Virus record (IMG/VR): IMGVR_UViG_3300047409_000695
Span: 1 to 59,955 of that record
Strand: one strand, 5' to 3'
From: a virus
Length of the DNA: 59,955 nucleotides
Part shown: positions 24,212 to 31,173 of the stretch, piece after piece
Numbering within the stretch: position 1 is the stretch's first letter
Layout: every line of letters begins with the position of its first letter
Translations under genes and position numbers: made by a program
The notes under the pieces: generated by a model
Databases searched by the model: none
The model's input: the letters and a program-made list of their open reading frames with translations, nothing else
Told to the model about the DNA's origin: nothing

Positions 24212-24337
24212 GGCCGCGGCGAGCCGGCGCCACGCCTGCCCGCGGTTGCACACCGCGGCGCACGACGACACCGCGGCACGGCCTCTGCTCTGTATGTGGC
24301 CATGGCGACGACGACACGGCATAGCGGGGATTGTCGG

Positions 24338-24523
24338 ATGGCATTCGGCCGGCTTGATCCTGCGCACTGCGATCGTTGTCTCGAGCTCGCGAACGGTGCG
24401 AGGCCTCGCGAATGGGCGTCGACGCGTCGCAATCGCGACGATGCACGCCGGCTCGCCGAGATCCGCGCGCATAAGTGCACGTCGGCCGGTTGCGGTCCGG
24501 TGTGCACGTTTGGAGACTGGTAA
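24338..24523 (+). CDS. small Cys-containing protein, first gene of rightward operon (61 aa)
   Basis: The ATG at 24338 follows GGGGA at a spacing of about 8 nt. The product begins MAFGRLDPAHCDRCLELANG, with CDRC near the N-terminus and 'HKCTSAGCGPVC' near the end, four or more cysteines able to hold zinc. The C-terminus TFGDW resembles TFGDS of the 109-aa protein, and the DNA around both stops is nearly identical. The function is unknown. Confidence 0.6.
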   Translation: MAFGRLDPAHCDRCLELANGARPREWASTRRNRDDARRLAEIRAHKCTSAGCGPVCTFGDW

Positions 24524-24525
24524 AC

Positions 24526-24678
24526 ATGAGCGAATACGTTCAAGTGACACTCGCGACGATCGCACTACTGCAGAAGTGCAACGGCGGTACGGTCGGCACT
24601 GGCGACATGATCGTGTTCCGGATGGTACGCCGGCTCGAACGTGAGCTAGACGCGTATCTGACAGGCGGTTCGGAATGA
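24526..24678 (+). CDS. small protein (50 aa), unknown
   Basis: The start at 24526 (MSEYVQVTLATIALLQKCNG) follows the ribosome site TTTGGAGAC in the end of the upstream gene. The sequence is amphipathic helical with a basic stretch 'FRMVRRLERELDAYL'. It overlaps the next gene by an ATGA. No family is recognised. Confidence 0.55.
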   Translation: MSEYVQVTLATIALLQKCNGGTVGTGDMIVFRMVRRLERELDAYLTGGSE

Positions 24679-24827
24679 TCCGCGCGTTGTCTCTTCTGCT
24701 CGGCCTGATCTGCATCGGCTTTGCTGGCTTGTTCGCGTACAACGGCCTGGCTGATTTCGCTCGAGCGGCGCTAGTCGAGGCCTTTTGTGTGGTGGTTATG
24801 GGCCAAGTGCTGAGGTACCCGAAGTGA
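24675..24827 (+). CDS. small membrane protein (50 aa)
   Basis: The frame begins MIRALSLLLGLICIGFAGLF and ends VVVMGQVLRYPK, with one strong N-terminal hydrophobic helix and a second weaker one. It overlaps both neighbours by 4 nt, supporting coupled translation. It may be a small inner-membrane effector. No family is recognised. Confidence 0.55.
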   Translation: MIRALSLLLGLICIGFAGLFAYNGLADFARAALVEAFCVVVMGQVLRYPK

Positions 24828-25162
24828 GCTCACAAGCCGACCGGAACACCGCACACCGCGAAGAGCTCGAGACCGCAGGTATTACGATTACTGCACTCGA
24901 GCGATCGGAATGGTCCCGACTGGCGATCGACGCGTACCGGCTCGGCCTGACAGCCGTCGGCCATCGGTTCTCAGTAGCCGCGGCGACCGGCGTGCATATG
25001 CCGATCGCGCAATTCGACGCGTTACAGACGGAGTACCGCAGTTGGTTAACAGCCGGTTTCCCAGGCCTCGAGGCCGAAACCTTGCGAGCTCGGGAGACCC
25101 GCGGCGACGACACAAGTAAAGAGCTCGCACACTACCGCGCGAACCACGACACGAAAGGCTAA
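24824..25162 (+). CDS. alpha-helical accessory protein (112 aa), GTG start
   Basis: A GTG at 24824 overlaps the upstream stop (GTGA) and gives VSSQADRNTAHREELETAG. The body is helical and Ala-rich, with 'MPIAQFDALQTEYRSWLTAG' and a charged tail. No motif is recognised. It is in the early accessory operon. Confidence 0.55.
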   Translation: MSSQADRNTAHREELETAGITITALERSEWSRLAIDAYRLGLTAVGHRFSVAAATGVHMPIAQFDALQTEYRSWLTAGFPGLEAETLRARETRGDDTSKELAHYRANHDTKG

Positions 25163-25165
25163 CCG

Positions 25166-25495
25166 ATGGCCGAGCCGATTAGACACAAGGTATCCGGTTG
25201 GACACGCACGCCGGCCGGTTGGGGGAATTGGACGATCCGGCCGACCGATGGCACTGGCGATCGTGTCGTCGCGTTTCTGTCGGCCGGTACCTGGCAGAAC
25301 CTGCCAGGCGACGATCGCGCAAAGGCCGAGACCGATCGCGTAGTGCTGATCTCGGGAGACCCGTTACCCGACTGGGCCGTTACCTGGCTCGAGACCGCGA
25401 ACCGCAAGCAATGCACGCGAGCTCGCGAAGCCTTTCGCTCGGCTTTGGACGATGCAGACTGGGCCGACGATCGGCGTACGTTTGGAGACTCGTAA
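25166..25495 (+). CDS. small accessory protein (109 aa), unknown
   Basis: The product begins MAEPIRHKVSGWTRTPAGWG, has short beta strands ('NWTIRPTDGTGDRVVAFLSA'), then a helical C-terminus ending TFGDS. The terminal DNA ACGTTTGGAGACTCGTAA doubles as the next gene's ribosome site. The function is unknown. Confidence 0.55.
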   Translation: MAEPIRHKVSGWTRTPAGWGNWTIRPTDGTGDRVVAFLSAGTWQNLPGDDRAKAETDRVVLISGDPLPDWAVTWLETANRKQCTRAREAFRSALDDADWADDRRTFGDS

Positions 25496-25496
25496 C

Positions 25497-25818
25497 ATGC
25501 TGAAACGCGAAGAGCTTGCGATCTTGGACCGCGCGATCGGCGAGCCTCGGTTCTCAGTCGTATCTCGGCCCATGGTTAACCGAGGTACGCGCCGAAGTGG
25601 CGGCAATGATTACCTCAGATCTCGAGCCGGCTTTGATGCCGTCGGCCGCGGTCGCACAAGCACGCGCAACCGTCGACGAAGCCAAACGACTGGCCGAGCT
25701 CTTTCGAGCCGAGGCCGACAAGCACGCCGAACAGACCGCGGCAAACATGCGTAAACGCGTCGACGAATTTAGGACGCGTGCACGTCATGAGCTCGAGCGG
25801 GTAGCCGGTCAAATCTAA
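25497..25818 (+). CDS. small helical protein with apparent +1 frameshift
   Basis: The ATG at 25497 has a good TTTGGAGAC ribosome site and starts MLKREELAILDRAIGEPRFS. That frame then becomes Arg/Ser-rich nonsense. From about 25575 the +1 frame carries the plausible protein 'WLTEVRAEVAAMITSDLEPA' and a long charged helix to the stop at 25818. The TTG-started open frame 25516-25818 is a possible independent gene. A shift near CGGCCCATGG (about 25566-25575) would join both parts. This is natural mutation, programmed shift or sequence error. Confidence 0.5.
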
Positions 25819-25829
25819 CGGGAGATCTC

Positions 25830-26072
25830 ATGCTGATCATTGCTACTCGAGGTAAGCCGATCGTGATCCGTCGGACCGTCAAGCGACTGACGAAAGCGTT
25901 AGCCGGCCGGCGTGCACTCTTTCACGGGTACGACGGGAAAGAGTACGACTGCACGATCATGTCTGTTTTTCGCGGTACCGCCACGATTCACTACTACGTA
26001 CCAGGCCGGCCGGAAATTGTGACCGGCTACACAAGTGATCCGGCTCGGCTCGAGCTCGAGACACACGGTTAA
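25830..26072 (+). CDS. small basic beta-rich protein (80 aa)
   Basis: The sequence starts MLIIATRGKPIVIRRTVKRL. A second half with 'CTIMSVFRGTATIHYYVPGR' suggests a small beta barrel. The start is preceded by GGGAGATCTC. No family is recognised. The C-terminal end RLELETHG is encoded by a CTCGAGCTCGAG block. Confidence 0.55.
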   Translation: MLIIATRGKPIVIRRTVKRLTKALAGRRALFHGYDGKEYDCTIMSVFRGTATIHYYVPGRPEIVTGYTSDPARLELETHG

Positions 26073-26077
26073 CCGCC

Positions 26078-26410
26078 ATGCCGATCGTTATCCTGCACAC
26101 CGCAGAACCGCGGCCGGACGATCCGCCGTTCGATTTCGAGGCCTGGCAAGCACGCCGGCTCGAGCAACGACAAGCACGCCGGCTCGAGCTCGAGACCGCA
26201 CTAGCGGCCGGCAAGGTGGTATCCCAGGCGGGTACGTTCTGGACTGTCGACGCGGTTATTTCTACGCGGTTCGGTCCGGCCTCGAGCTTTCGGCCGTTCG
26301 TCGATCGGTGTATGCACGCCGGCTATCTGGCCGAGCACTTAGAGAACCGCGAAAACGGTTTCGGCTTCGACACGTTCATTCTGTCAACCAAGGGAGACCG
26401 CACACCATGA
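26078..26410 (+). CDS. small accessory protein with duplicated ARRLE block (110 aa)
   Basis: Residues 23-42 contain two copies of QARRLE, encoded by two copies of CAAGCACGCCGGCTCGAG in DNA. The C-terminal half (STRFGPASSFRPFVDRCMHA) looks folded. It overlaps the next gene by an ATGA. The duplicated DNA block suggests that repeat spread has lengthened the protein. The function is unknown. Confidence 0.55.
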   Translation: MPIVILHTAEPRPDDPPFDFEAWQARRLEQRQARRLELETALAAGKVVSQAGTFWTVDAVISTRFGPASSFRPFVDRCMHAGYLAEHLENRENGFGFDTFILSTKGDRTP

Positions 26411-26721
26411 AGATCAAGATCACGCTAAACGATCGTGGTAATCCGCCCGGCAAGGTAGCCGAGGCCGAACTACATTTCACGGACGGACCGTTAGCCGGCC
26501 TGAAACTGATCGGCTTTTCCATCTGGGAAACTCGCCAGTCGTCCGGCCTGAATGTCACGTACCCGGCTCGAACCTACAGCGTAAACGGCGAGCGGCGATC
26601 GTTTGCCTTGCTCCGTCCGACTGGCGACGCAACCGAGCAAAACCGTATCCGTAACCTGATCTGCGACGCGTACCGCGAAGAGCTCGAGCGGGTAAGCACG
26701 CCGGCCGCGGTGTCAGCATGA
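26407..26721 (+). CDS. SpoVG-like small protein (104 aa), tentative
   Basis: The product begins MKIKITLNDRGNPPGKVAEA and continues with 'LKLIGFSIWETRQ' and 'TYSVNGERRSFALLRPTGD'. It is a compact beta-beta-alpha pattern reminiscent of SpoVG-type regulators and of a recurring phage family. The C-terminal STPAAVSA is encoded by the GCACGCCGGCCGCGG repeat. A small nucleic-acid-binding protein is likely. The family call is tentative. Confidence 0.55.
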   Translation: MKIKITLNDRGNPPGKVAEAELHFTDGPLAGLKLIGFSIWETRQSSGLNVTYPARTYSVNGERRSFALLRPTGDATEQNRIRNLICDAYREELERVSTPAAVSA

Positions 26722-26921
26722 CACGACAAGCGGCGATCGACTGGGCGCGCAAACGTGCACGCCGGATTAACGCCGAAGTTTTCGTCATTTGGTCGGCCGA
26801 AGAGACCGATCCGCCTGGCGAGCACTACCAGACCGCAACCGACGAAGATCTAGCCGGCTTTTATCACGGTTGCGGCGAGCCGATCGCAGTCGTCCAACCG
26901 GACGGCACAATCGAGGCCTGA
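26718..26921 (+). CDS. small protein (67 aa), unknown
   Basis: The product starts MTRQAAIDWARKRARRINAE, a basic helix, followed by short strands and acidic turns ('FVIWSAEETDPPGEHYQ'). The start overlaps the upstream stop (ATGA). It ends 3 nt before the second copy of the 40-bp inverted element. No family is recognised. Confidence 0.55.
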   Translation: MTRQAAIDWARKRARRINAEVFVIWSAEETDPPGEHYQTATDEDLAGFYHGCGEPIAVVQPDGTIEA

Positions 26922-26924
26922 TCC

Positions 26925-26964
26925 GTGTTCCGTTTTGTCAAAACGGGACACCAAAACGGAACAC
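26925..26964. promoter_or_regulatory. 40-bp operator-like inverted element, copy B
   Basis: GTGTTCCGTTTTG at 26925-26937 is the exact reverse complement of CAAAACGGAACAC at 26952-26964. A third, related GTGTCCCGTTTTG half-site lies between them on the minus strand. It shares 34 of 40 bases with 24172-24211. It sits in a 121-bp gap between genes and is followed by GGCGTGCACCGGCGTGCAG repeats. It could repress or terminate within the rightward operon. Confidence 0.65.
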
Positions 26965-27042
26965 AACCGAGCTCGAGGCCTGGTACCGGCGTGCACCGGC
27001 GTGCAGTTGTGAGCCGGCACACCGAATGCAATTACCTCGAGC

Positions 27043-27249
27043 ATGAAGCCGACCTATGAGATCACCGACCGCAACCACTTCGCGGCGATCGTTCGGACCG
27101 CTCGAGCGGCGCGTACGTTGATCTCTTACGGTCGACTGCCGAATTTCGGCCGGTCGATCATTACGACCGACTACCGCGCGATCTTCCCGTATTGGAACCC
27201 CAGACCGCCGATGAACATTCACCGTACCACCGGAGATCAGAACCGATGA
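27043..27249 (+). CDS. small protein (68 aa), unknown
   Basis: The sequence starts MKPTYEITDRNHFAAIVRTA, with a helix and a turn-rich C-terminus. It is the first gene after the gap holding the inverted element, so it may have its own regulation. It overlaps the next gene by an ATGA. No family is recognised. Confidence 0.5.
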   Translation: MKPTYEITDRNHFAAIVRTARAARTLISYGRLPNFGRSIITTDYRAIFPYWNPRPPMNIHRTTGDQNR

Positions 27250-27731
27250 AACCGACAAGCACGCCGGCGCCAGGCCTCGAGCCGATCCATTGCCCAAAAT
27301 GCCGGCATACCTGGACACCGCGGCCGGCTCGAGTTCGCAGGTTCCGAGTACCTAAGGCCTCGAGCTCGAGGCCGGCCGCGGTAAGCACGCCGGCCGCGGT
27401 CGACACGGCCGCTATGTCGACCGCCGATCTTTTAAAGCACTTCAAGCAAACGGCGCCGCTTGAAGATGTTCGGTTCATGCTGAAACACGCGCGTATGTCG
27501 GCCGGCTTGCGGTTCGCGTTCGAAGTACTCGAGGCCTCAATTCTCGAGCTCAGAATACGCAACCGAGCGGACATCTACCGCGAGTACTCGAGCCTGCAGC
27601 AGATTTGGCGCCATGAGTCCAACCGGTACCACTGGGCGATCGGTTTCCTGGCGCAATTCGTCCCGACCATGCCGGCCGATCGGTTGCTGCCGGCCGCACC
27701 GGCCGAGCTCGAGGCCGAGGCCGCGGCGTGA
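27246..27731 (+). CDS. zinc-ribbon plus helical domain protein with repeat-encoded linker (161 aa)
   Basis: Residues 16-20 (CPKCR) and a nearby His form a small zinc motif. Residues 38-60 (KASSSRPAAVSTPAAVDTA) are encoded by the same GGCCTCGAGCTCGAGGCCGG-type palindromes seen in the divergent region. The remainder is helical ('MSTADLLKHFKQTAPLEDV', 'IYREYSSLQQIWRHESNRY'). The repeat has apparently inserted between two domains in frame. The function is unknown. Confidence 0.55.
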   Translation: MKPTSTPAPGLEPIHCPKCRHTWTPRPARVRRFRVPKASSSRPAAVSTPAAVDTAAMSTADLLKHFKQTAPLEDVRFMLKHARMSAGLRFAFEVLEASILELRIRNRADIYREYSSLQQIWRHESNRYHWAIGFLAQFVPTMPADRLLPAAPAELEAEAAA

Positions 27732-27829
27732 GTGCACGCCGGCCGGCCTCGAGACCCCACGATCCGCACTGCACTTGTAAAGGCCGCTCGAGCCGTACGC
27801 CAGGCGATCGGCTACACGTACGCCGATGA
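27728..27829 (+). CDS. 33-aa basic peptide with CxC, GTG start
   Basis: A GTG at 27728 overlaps the upstream stop and gives VSARRPASRPHDPHCTCKGR, ending in an ATGA overlap with the next gene. Perfect coupling on both sides supports expression. Much of the N-terminus is encoded by the GCACGCCGGCCGGCC repeat. No function can be assigned. Confidence 0.4.
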   Translation: MSARRPASRPHDPHCTCKGRSSRTPGDRLHVRR

Positions 27830-28050
27830 CAAGATCACGTTCTAATCGAGGCCGGCTCTTACGGTTTCCGCCCGTCGGCGGTACGCACTGGGCGCCAGGC
27901 CGTACGCTTTGCAGGCAATGCGGCGATCGGTTTACCCGGCTCGGAACGTGCCCGGACTGCGAACGCGGCCGGCTTGCCGATCTTCGAGCTCGAGGCCAAC
28001 TAGACCCGCTACCACTTCCGAAGCTCAAACGACGGAGATCCGCCCGATGA
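27826..28050 (+). CDS. zinc-ribbon protein (74 aa)
   Basis: The protein starts MTRSRSNRGRLLRFPPVGG. It has 'CRQCGDRFTRLGTCPDCERG', a four-Cys zinc ribbon, and a basic C-terminal tail. It overlaps both neighbours (ATGA). It is probably a nucleic-acid- or protein-binding adaptor. Confidence 0.6.
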   Translation: MTRSRSNRGRLLRFPPVGGTHWAPGRTLCRQCGDRFTRLGTCPDCERGRLADLRARGQLDPLPLPKLKRRRSAR

Positions 28051-28154
28051 CGGCCGAAACGATCGCCTATCTGCTGATTCTGTTCGGCCTGGGGGGCGGT
28101 CTCGCACTGCTCGAGACCGAACCGCCAGCCCGCAAACGGAGATCGAAACGATGA
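28047..28154 (+). CDS. 35-aa membrane peptide
   Basis: The frame MTAETIAYLLILFGLGGGLA continues to a basic tail (RKRRSKR). It has one transmembrane helix with positively charged C-terminus, and 4-nt overlaps on both sides. A small membrane protein of unknown role. Confidence 0.55.
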   Translation: MTAETIAYLLILFGLGGGLALLETEPPARKRRSKR

Positions 28155-30124
28155 CGTCTTCCGCTACGTATTCGCCTGATGACAACAAATTGCGGTTGTA
28201 CGCCAGTCAGCGCTTAGACGCCGAGGACTACGCCCGCGTCAAGGCTGCCGGCTTCAAATGGGCGCCACAACAAAAGATCTTCGTGGCTCCGATGTGGACT
28301 CCGGACCGCGCCGATCTTTTGCTCGAGCTCGCCGGTGAGATCGGCGACGAAGATACAAGCCTGTTAGACCGCGCCGAGGAACGGGCCGATCGTTTCGGCG
28401 ACTACAGCCAAAGCCGAAAGGCCGACGCGGTGTCAGCCGAAAACGCCGTTGATCGGATTGCTGGCGGTATTCCGTTCGGGCAACCGATCCTAGTCGGCCA
28501 TCATTCCGAACGGCACGCCAGGCGCGACGCCGAGAAGATCGAAAACGGTACCCGCCGAGCGATCAAGATGTGGGAAACCGCGAAGTACTGGCAGGACCGA
28601 GCGGCCGGCGCCATTCGGCACGCCAAGTACAAAGAGCGGCCGGACGTTCGGCACCGTCGGATCAAGGGTATCGAGGCCGATCGGCGGAAGTCTGACAAGT
28701 ACGTGACTGAGGCCCGCGGTTGGATCAAGGCCTGGGCTCAGTTGAATCACCCGTACAAAGACGGCCGGCCGGCTGACGATGACCTGCGGCAAAAGCGCGC
28801 GGAGTACATCGCGAACTATTCCCACATACATCTAGCGGCCGGCCCTGATCGACCGTTCGGCGACTCGCTATGGTCGGCCCTGGACAAGCGCACGATCACG
28901 CCTCGAGCGGCCATGCTGATCGCGCTGAAGTGTCACGGCCGGACGATCAAAGCGAACCGCCGATGGCTCGAGCACTACGACAACCGGTTAGCGTACGAAC
29001 GCGCGATGCTCGCCGAGGCCGGCGGACTGGTGACCGACCGAACCGCGTACCCGATCGTTCCTGGCGGACGCGTCCTTATCCGCGGTCAATGGCTGATGGT
29101 TTACAAAGTGAACCGCTCGAACGGCGCGATCTCGAGCGTCACAACGCAGCCGACGAAAGACGGCGGATACAGTCGGCGAGCCATCTGGCAGATCGAAAAC
29201 ATCAAGGACTATCAGCCGCCGACCGACGCGGCCGACATCAAGACGGCGAAGGCCTCGACGAAGCAACCGCCGATCGTGAATTACCCGGGCGACGGCTTCC
29301 GACCGATGACCGCGGCCGAGTTCAAGGATGCACAGAAATTCCAGTCGACCGGCTACACCGTGATCAAGGCGACCGCGACGCACGCCGCACACCGGCAGCG
29401 CTACCGAATCCGCGGCGGCGAGTACATCTACCTGTTCATTACCGACGCCAAGGTCGTAGAGCGGCCGTTACTGGACGACACACCGACACCGCCCGATCCG
29501 CCTAAACGGGTCTACGCCGAGACTCCCGAGCCGGCGCCGCGGCCGTACGTGCCAGCACCCGAGACCACTCGAGCCGAAGAGCTCCGGAACAGCATCAAGG
29601 GGGGCGTGCAAGTGGTCTCGGCCCCGCAACTGTTCCCGACGCCGGCGCCAGTCGCTGAGAAGATGGCCGAGCTCGCCGACCTGCAAGACGGCTTGTGCGT
29701 GCTCGAGCCGTCGGCCGGCACGGGCAACCTCGTTGCCGCAGTCCTCGATCGGGTCGATACCGAGGTACTCGCGTACGAGATCAATTCCGAGCTCTGCAAA
29801 CAGCTTGCGAAGAAGTGGCCATCGTTCAAGCTGCAGGTTCGGCGAGCCGATTTCCTCGAGGTCACGGATTACCAAGGGTGTTACCCGCGGATCCTGATGA
29901 ATCCGCCCTTTGTGAACGGGTCCGACATCAAGCACATACAGCACGCGCGTACGTTCCTGGCGCCTGGCGGTGTGCTGGTCTCGGTCTGCGCGGACGGACC
30001 GCGCCAGCGTGAACAACTGATGCCCGAGGCCGAGGCCTGGATCCCGTTGCCGGCCGGCTCATTCGCCGACCAGGGCACCAACGTCAACACCGCGATCGTG
30101 ATCTTCACACGTCCAAAGGAGTAG
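28151..30124 (+). CDS. DUF3560-type protein fused to a class I SAM-dependent methyltransferase (657 aa)
   Basis: The N-terminal ~200 residues match the DUF3560 pattern: 'SQRLDAEDYARVKAAGFKWA', 'APMWTPDRADLL', then 'GHHSERHARRDAEKI'. A middle region with short strands follows. The C-terminal ~170 residues are a methyltransferase with motif I 'LEPSAGTGNL' (about 517-526) and 'MNPPF' (about 582-586), the amino-methyltransferase signature for adenine-N6 or cytosine-N4. It is the largest early gene. It could modify phage DNA against restriction, though the target is unknown. Confidence 0.8.
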   Translation: MTSSATYSPDDNKLRLYASQRLDAEDYARVKAAGFKWAPQQKIFVAPMWTPDRADLLLELAGEIGDEDTSLLDRAEERADRFGDYSQSRKADAVSAENAVDRIAGGIPFGQPILVGHHSERHARRDAEKIENGTRRAIKMWETAKYWQDRAAGAIRHAKYKERPDVRHRRIKGIEADRRKSDKYVTEARGWIKAWAQLNHPYKDGRPADDDLRQKRAEYIANYSHIHLAAGPDRPFGDSLWSALDKRTITPRAAMLIALKCHGRTIKANRRWLEHYDNRLAYERAMLAEAGGLVTDRTAYPIVPGGRVLIRGQWLMVYKVNRSNGAISSVTTQPTKDGGYSRRAIWQIENIKDYQPPTDAADIKTAKASTKQPPIVNYPGDGFRPMTAAEFKDAQKFQSTGYTVIKATATHAAHRQRYRIRGGEYIYLFITDAKVVERPLLDDTPTPPDPPKRVYAETPEPAPRPYVPAPETTRAEELRNSIKGGVQVVSAPQLFPTPAPVAEKMAELADLQDGLCVLEPSAGTGNLVAAVLDRVDTEVLAYEINSELCKQLAKKWPSFKLQVRRADFLEVTDYQGCYPRILMNPPFVNGSDIKHIQHARTFLAPGGVLVSVCADGPRQREQLMPEAEAWIPLPAGSFADQGTNVNTAIVIFTRPKE

Positions 30125-30127
30125 ACC

Positions 30128-30355
30128 ATGAGACCGAATCGATCCCGCATTGCCCTGGCTGCCGTCCTGCTCGCCGTCCTGGCCTCGAGCGCCGTTGCTC
30201 AGTCGAAGGTGTACGTGTCGGCGAGCGGGAAGAAGTACCACACGCACGCCGACTGCCGAGCGCTGAAGTCCTCGACGGTCAAAACGATCGACCTGAAAGA
30301 CATCGGCGATCGGACGCTTTGCGCGATCTGCGCACACCGGAAAGCCGGCAAGTGA
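30128..30355 (+). CDS. small exported Cys protein (75 aa)
   Basis: Residues 1-24 are a Sec signal peptide (NRSRIALAAVLLAVLASSAV, cut after AVA before Gln). The mature part is about 50 residues and has 'GKKYHTHADCRALK' and 'LCAICAHRK', a His/Cys set resembling a small metal site. It would act in the periplasm or outside. A role in superinfection exclusion or host surface change is possible but unsupported. Confidence 0.6.
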   Translation: MRPNRSRIALAAVLLAVLASSAVAQSKVYVSASGKKYHTHADCRALKSSTVKTIDLKDIGDRTLCAICAHRKAGK

Positions 30356-30558
30356 TCCGCCGACTCCGTATCGGCTCGAGGGACTCAACACACGTCGTCG
30401 ACCTGTCGTGGGCGGGCTGGATTTCCTGCCAGGAACTTGACCGCGTCAAGGCCCTGGCCGTCGACGAAACCGCGATCAATGTCACGTTTCGATCGGGAGC
30501 CGGCAAAACGAACATGGACGTAACACGACTGGCCGACGACGCCGAGCTCTCCCGGTGA
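30352..30558 (+). CDS. small protein (68 aa), GTG start
   Basis: A GTG at 30352 overlaps the upstream stop (GTGA). The product VIRRLRIGSRDSTHVVDLSW continues with 'FRSGAGKTNMDVTRL'. It is a small alpha/beta domain. 'GAGKT' is too isolated to be read as a P-loop. No family is recognised. Confidence 0.5.
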   Translation: MIRRLRIGSRDSTHVVDLSWAGWISCQELDRVKALAVDETAINVTFRSGAGKTNMDVTRLADDAELSR

Positions 30559-30704
30559 ACGACACGATCCGAATCGAGTACGACCGCGGCCGGCAGCTTG
30601 TGAACCTGATGATGGGGAACTACTGCATTGATCAGATGACGATCCGGCAGTACGAAGGCATCTTCGGGCTGATGGCCGCGGTCGACCTGGCGAGGGACCG
30701 ATGA
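30555..30704 (+). CDS. small protein (49 aa), GTG start
   Basis: A GTG at 30555 overlaps the upstream stop and the frame ends in an ATGA overlap with the next gene. It reads VNDTIRIEYDRGRQLVNLMM and is mainly helical after residue 12. Coupling on both sides supports it. The function is unknown. Confidence 0.5.
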   Translation: MNDTIRIEYDRGRQLVNLMMGNYCIDQMTIRQYEGIFGLMAAVDLARDR

Positions 30705-30901
30705 ATCTCGACGAAGTGATCCGACTGATTACCGAGGCTTGGCCACAACGGTACACTCGAGGCCGGTTGACGCACATTCACCGGAACGCCGTGAAAACCT
30801 CGAGCGGCGCGACGGTGCACTTGCGGGTCATGATCCAAACGATCGACGAAAGCCCGAACCCTGAGCCGACTCCCCCAAGGAAGATCGTGACTGAGCTATG
30901 A
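30701..30901 (+). CDS. small protein (66 aa), unknown
   Basis: The product starts MNLDEVIRLITEAWPQRYTR, a helix followed by 'HRNAVKTSSGATVHLRVMIQ' strands and a Pro-rich tail. The start and stop overlap neighbours by 4 nt. No family is recognised. Confidence 0.5.
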   Translation: MNLDEVIRLITEAWPQRYTRGRLTHIHRNAVKTSSGATVHLRVMIQTIDESPNPEPTPPRKIVTEL

Positions 30902-31173
30902 AGACCCTATTTGTCGCCTTAGCGCTGGCTCGAGCTCTCGACGCGGCGAGTACGTGCGATGCGCTGAGTCGCGGCGCGACGGAACGTAACCCCTTGGTCG
31001 CCGGCGGTTCGTGTAAGGCCTCGATCGTCTTCGAGGCCGGCGTGACAACCGGGCAAACGATCGCCCTGCACTCGTTGAACAAGACGCACCCGAAGATTGC
31101 GAAAACCCTGGCGATCGTGTCCATCGCCGTCGAAGGCTGGATGATCGCGCACAATTCCCAGGTCAACCGATGA
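30898..31173 (+). CDS. small membrane protein, DUF5658-like (91 aa)
   Basis: The sequence starts MKTLFVALALARALDAASTC. The arrangement of 'ALDAASTCDALSRGATERNP' with later hydrophobic helices ('TLAIVSIAVEGWMIAHNS') is characteristic of the small DUF5658-type membrane proteins. Two or three membrane helices are predicted by eye. The cellular role of this family is unknown. Confidence 0.55.
   Translation: MKTLFVALALARALDAASTCDALSRGATERNPLVAGGSCKASIVFEAGVTTGQTIALHSLNKTHPKIAKTLAIVSIAVEGWMIAHNSQVNR

Larger units (their letters stand above)
23640..24337. other. non-coding repeat-rich divergent region between leftward and rightward operons
   Basis: The interval between the leftward start (23574) and the first rightward gene (24338) is about 760 bp. 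Long open frames cross it, but their translations are repetitive (HTPAH, LEASRPA-type) and follow DNA repeats, not protein constraints. It contains an 18-bp direct repeat pair, a cluster of GAGCTCGAGGCC/GGCCGGCC palindromes and a 40-bp inverted element. This makes it a candidate for an origin, operator cluster or packaging/recombination site. I see no convincing gene. Confidence 0.6.

Noticed and set aside
23645-24337. Long plus- and minus-strand open frames in the divergent region
   Set aside because: The residues follow DNA palindromes (LEASRPA, RPRGLELE) and have no ribosome site. Only the last part from 24338 looks like a gene.
30352-30558. P-loop ATPase suggested by GAGKT
   Set aside because: The protein is only 68 aa and lacks the surrounding fold and Walker B. 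The match is chance.
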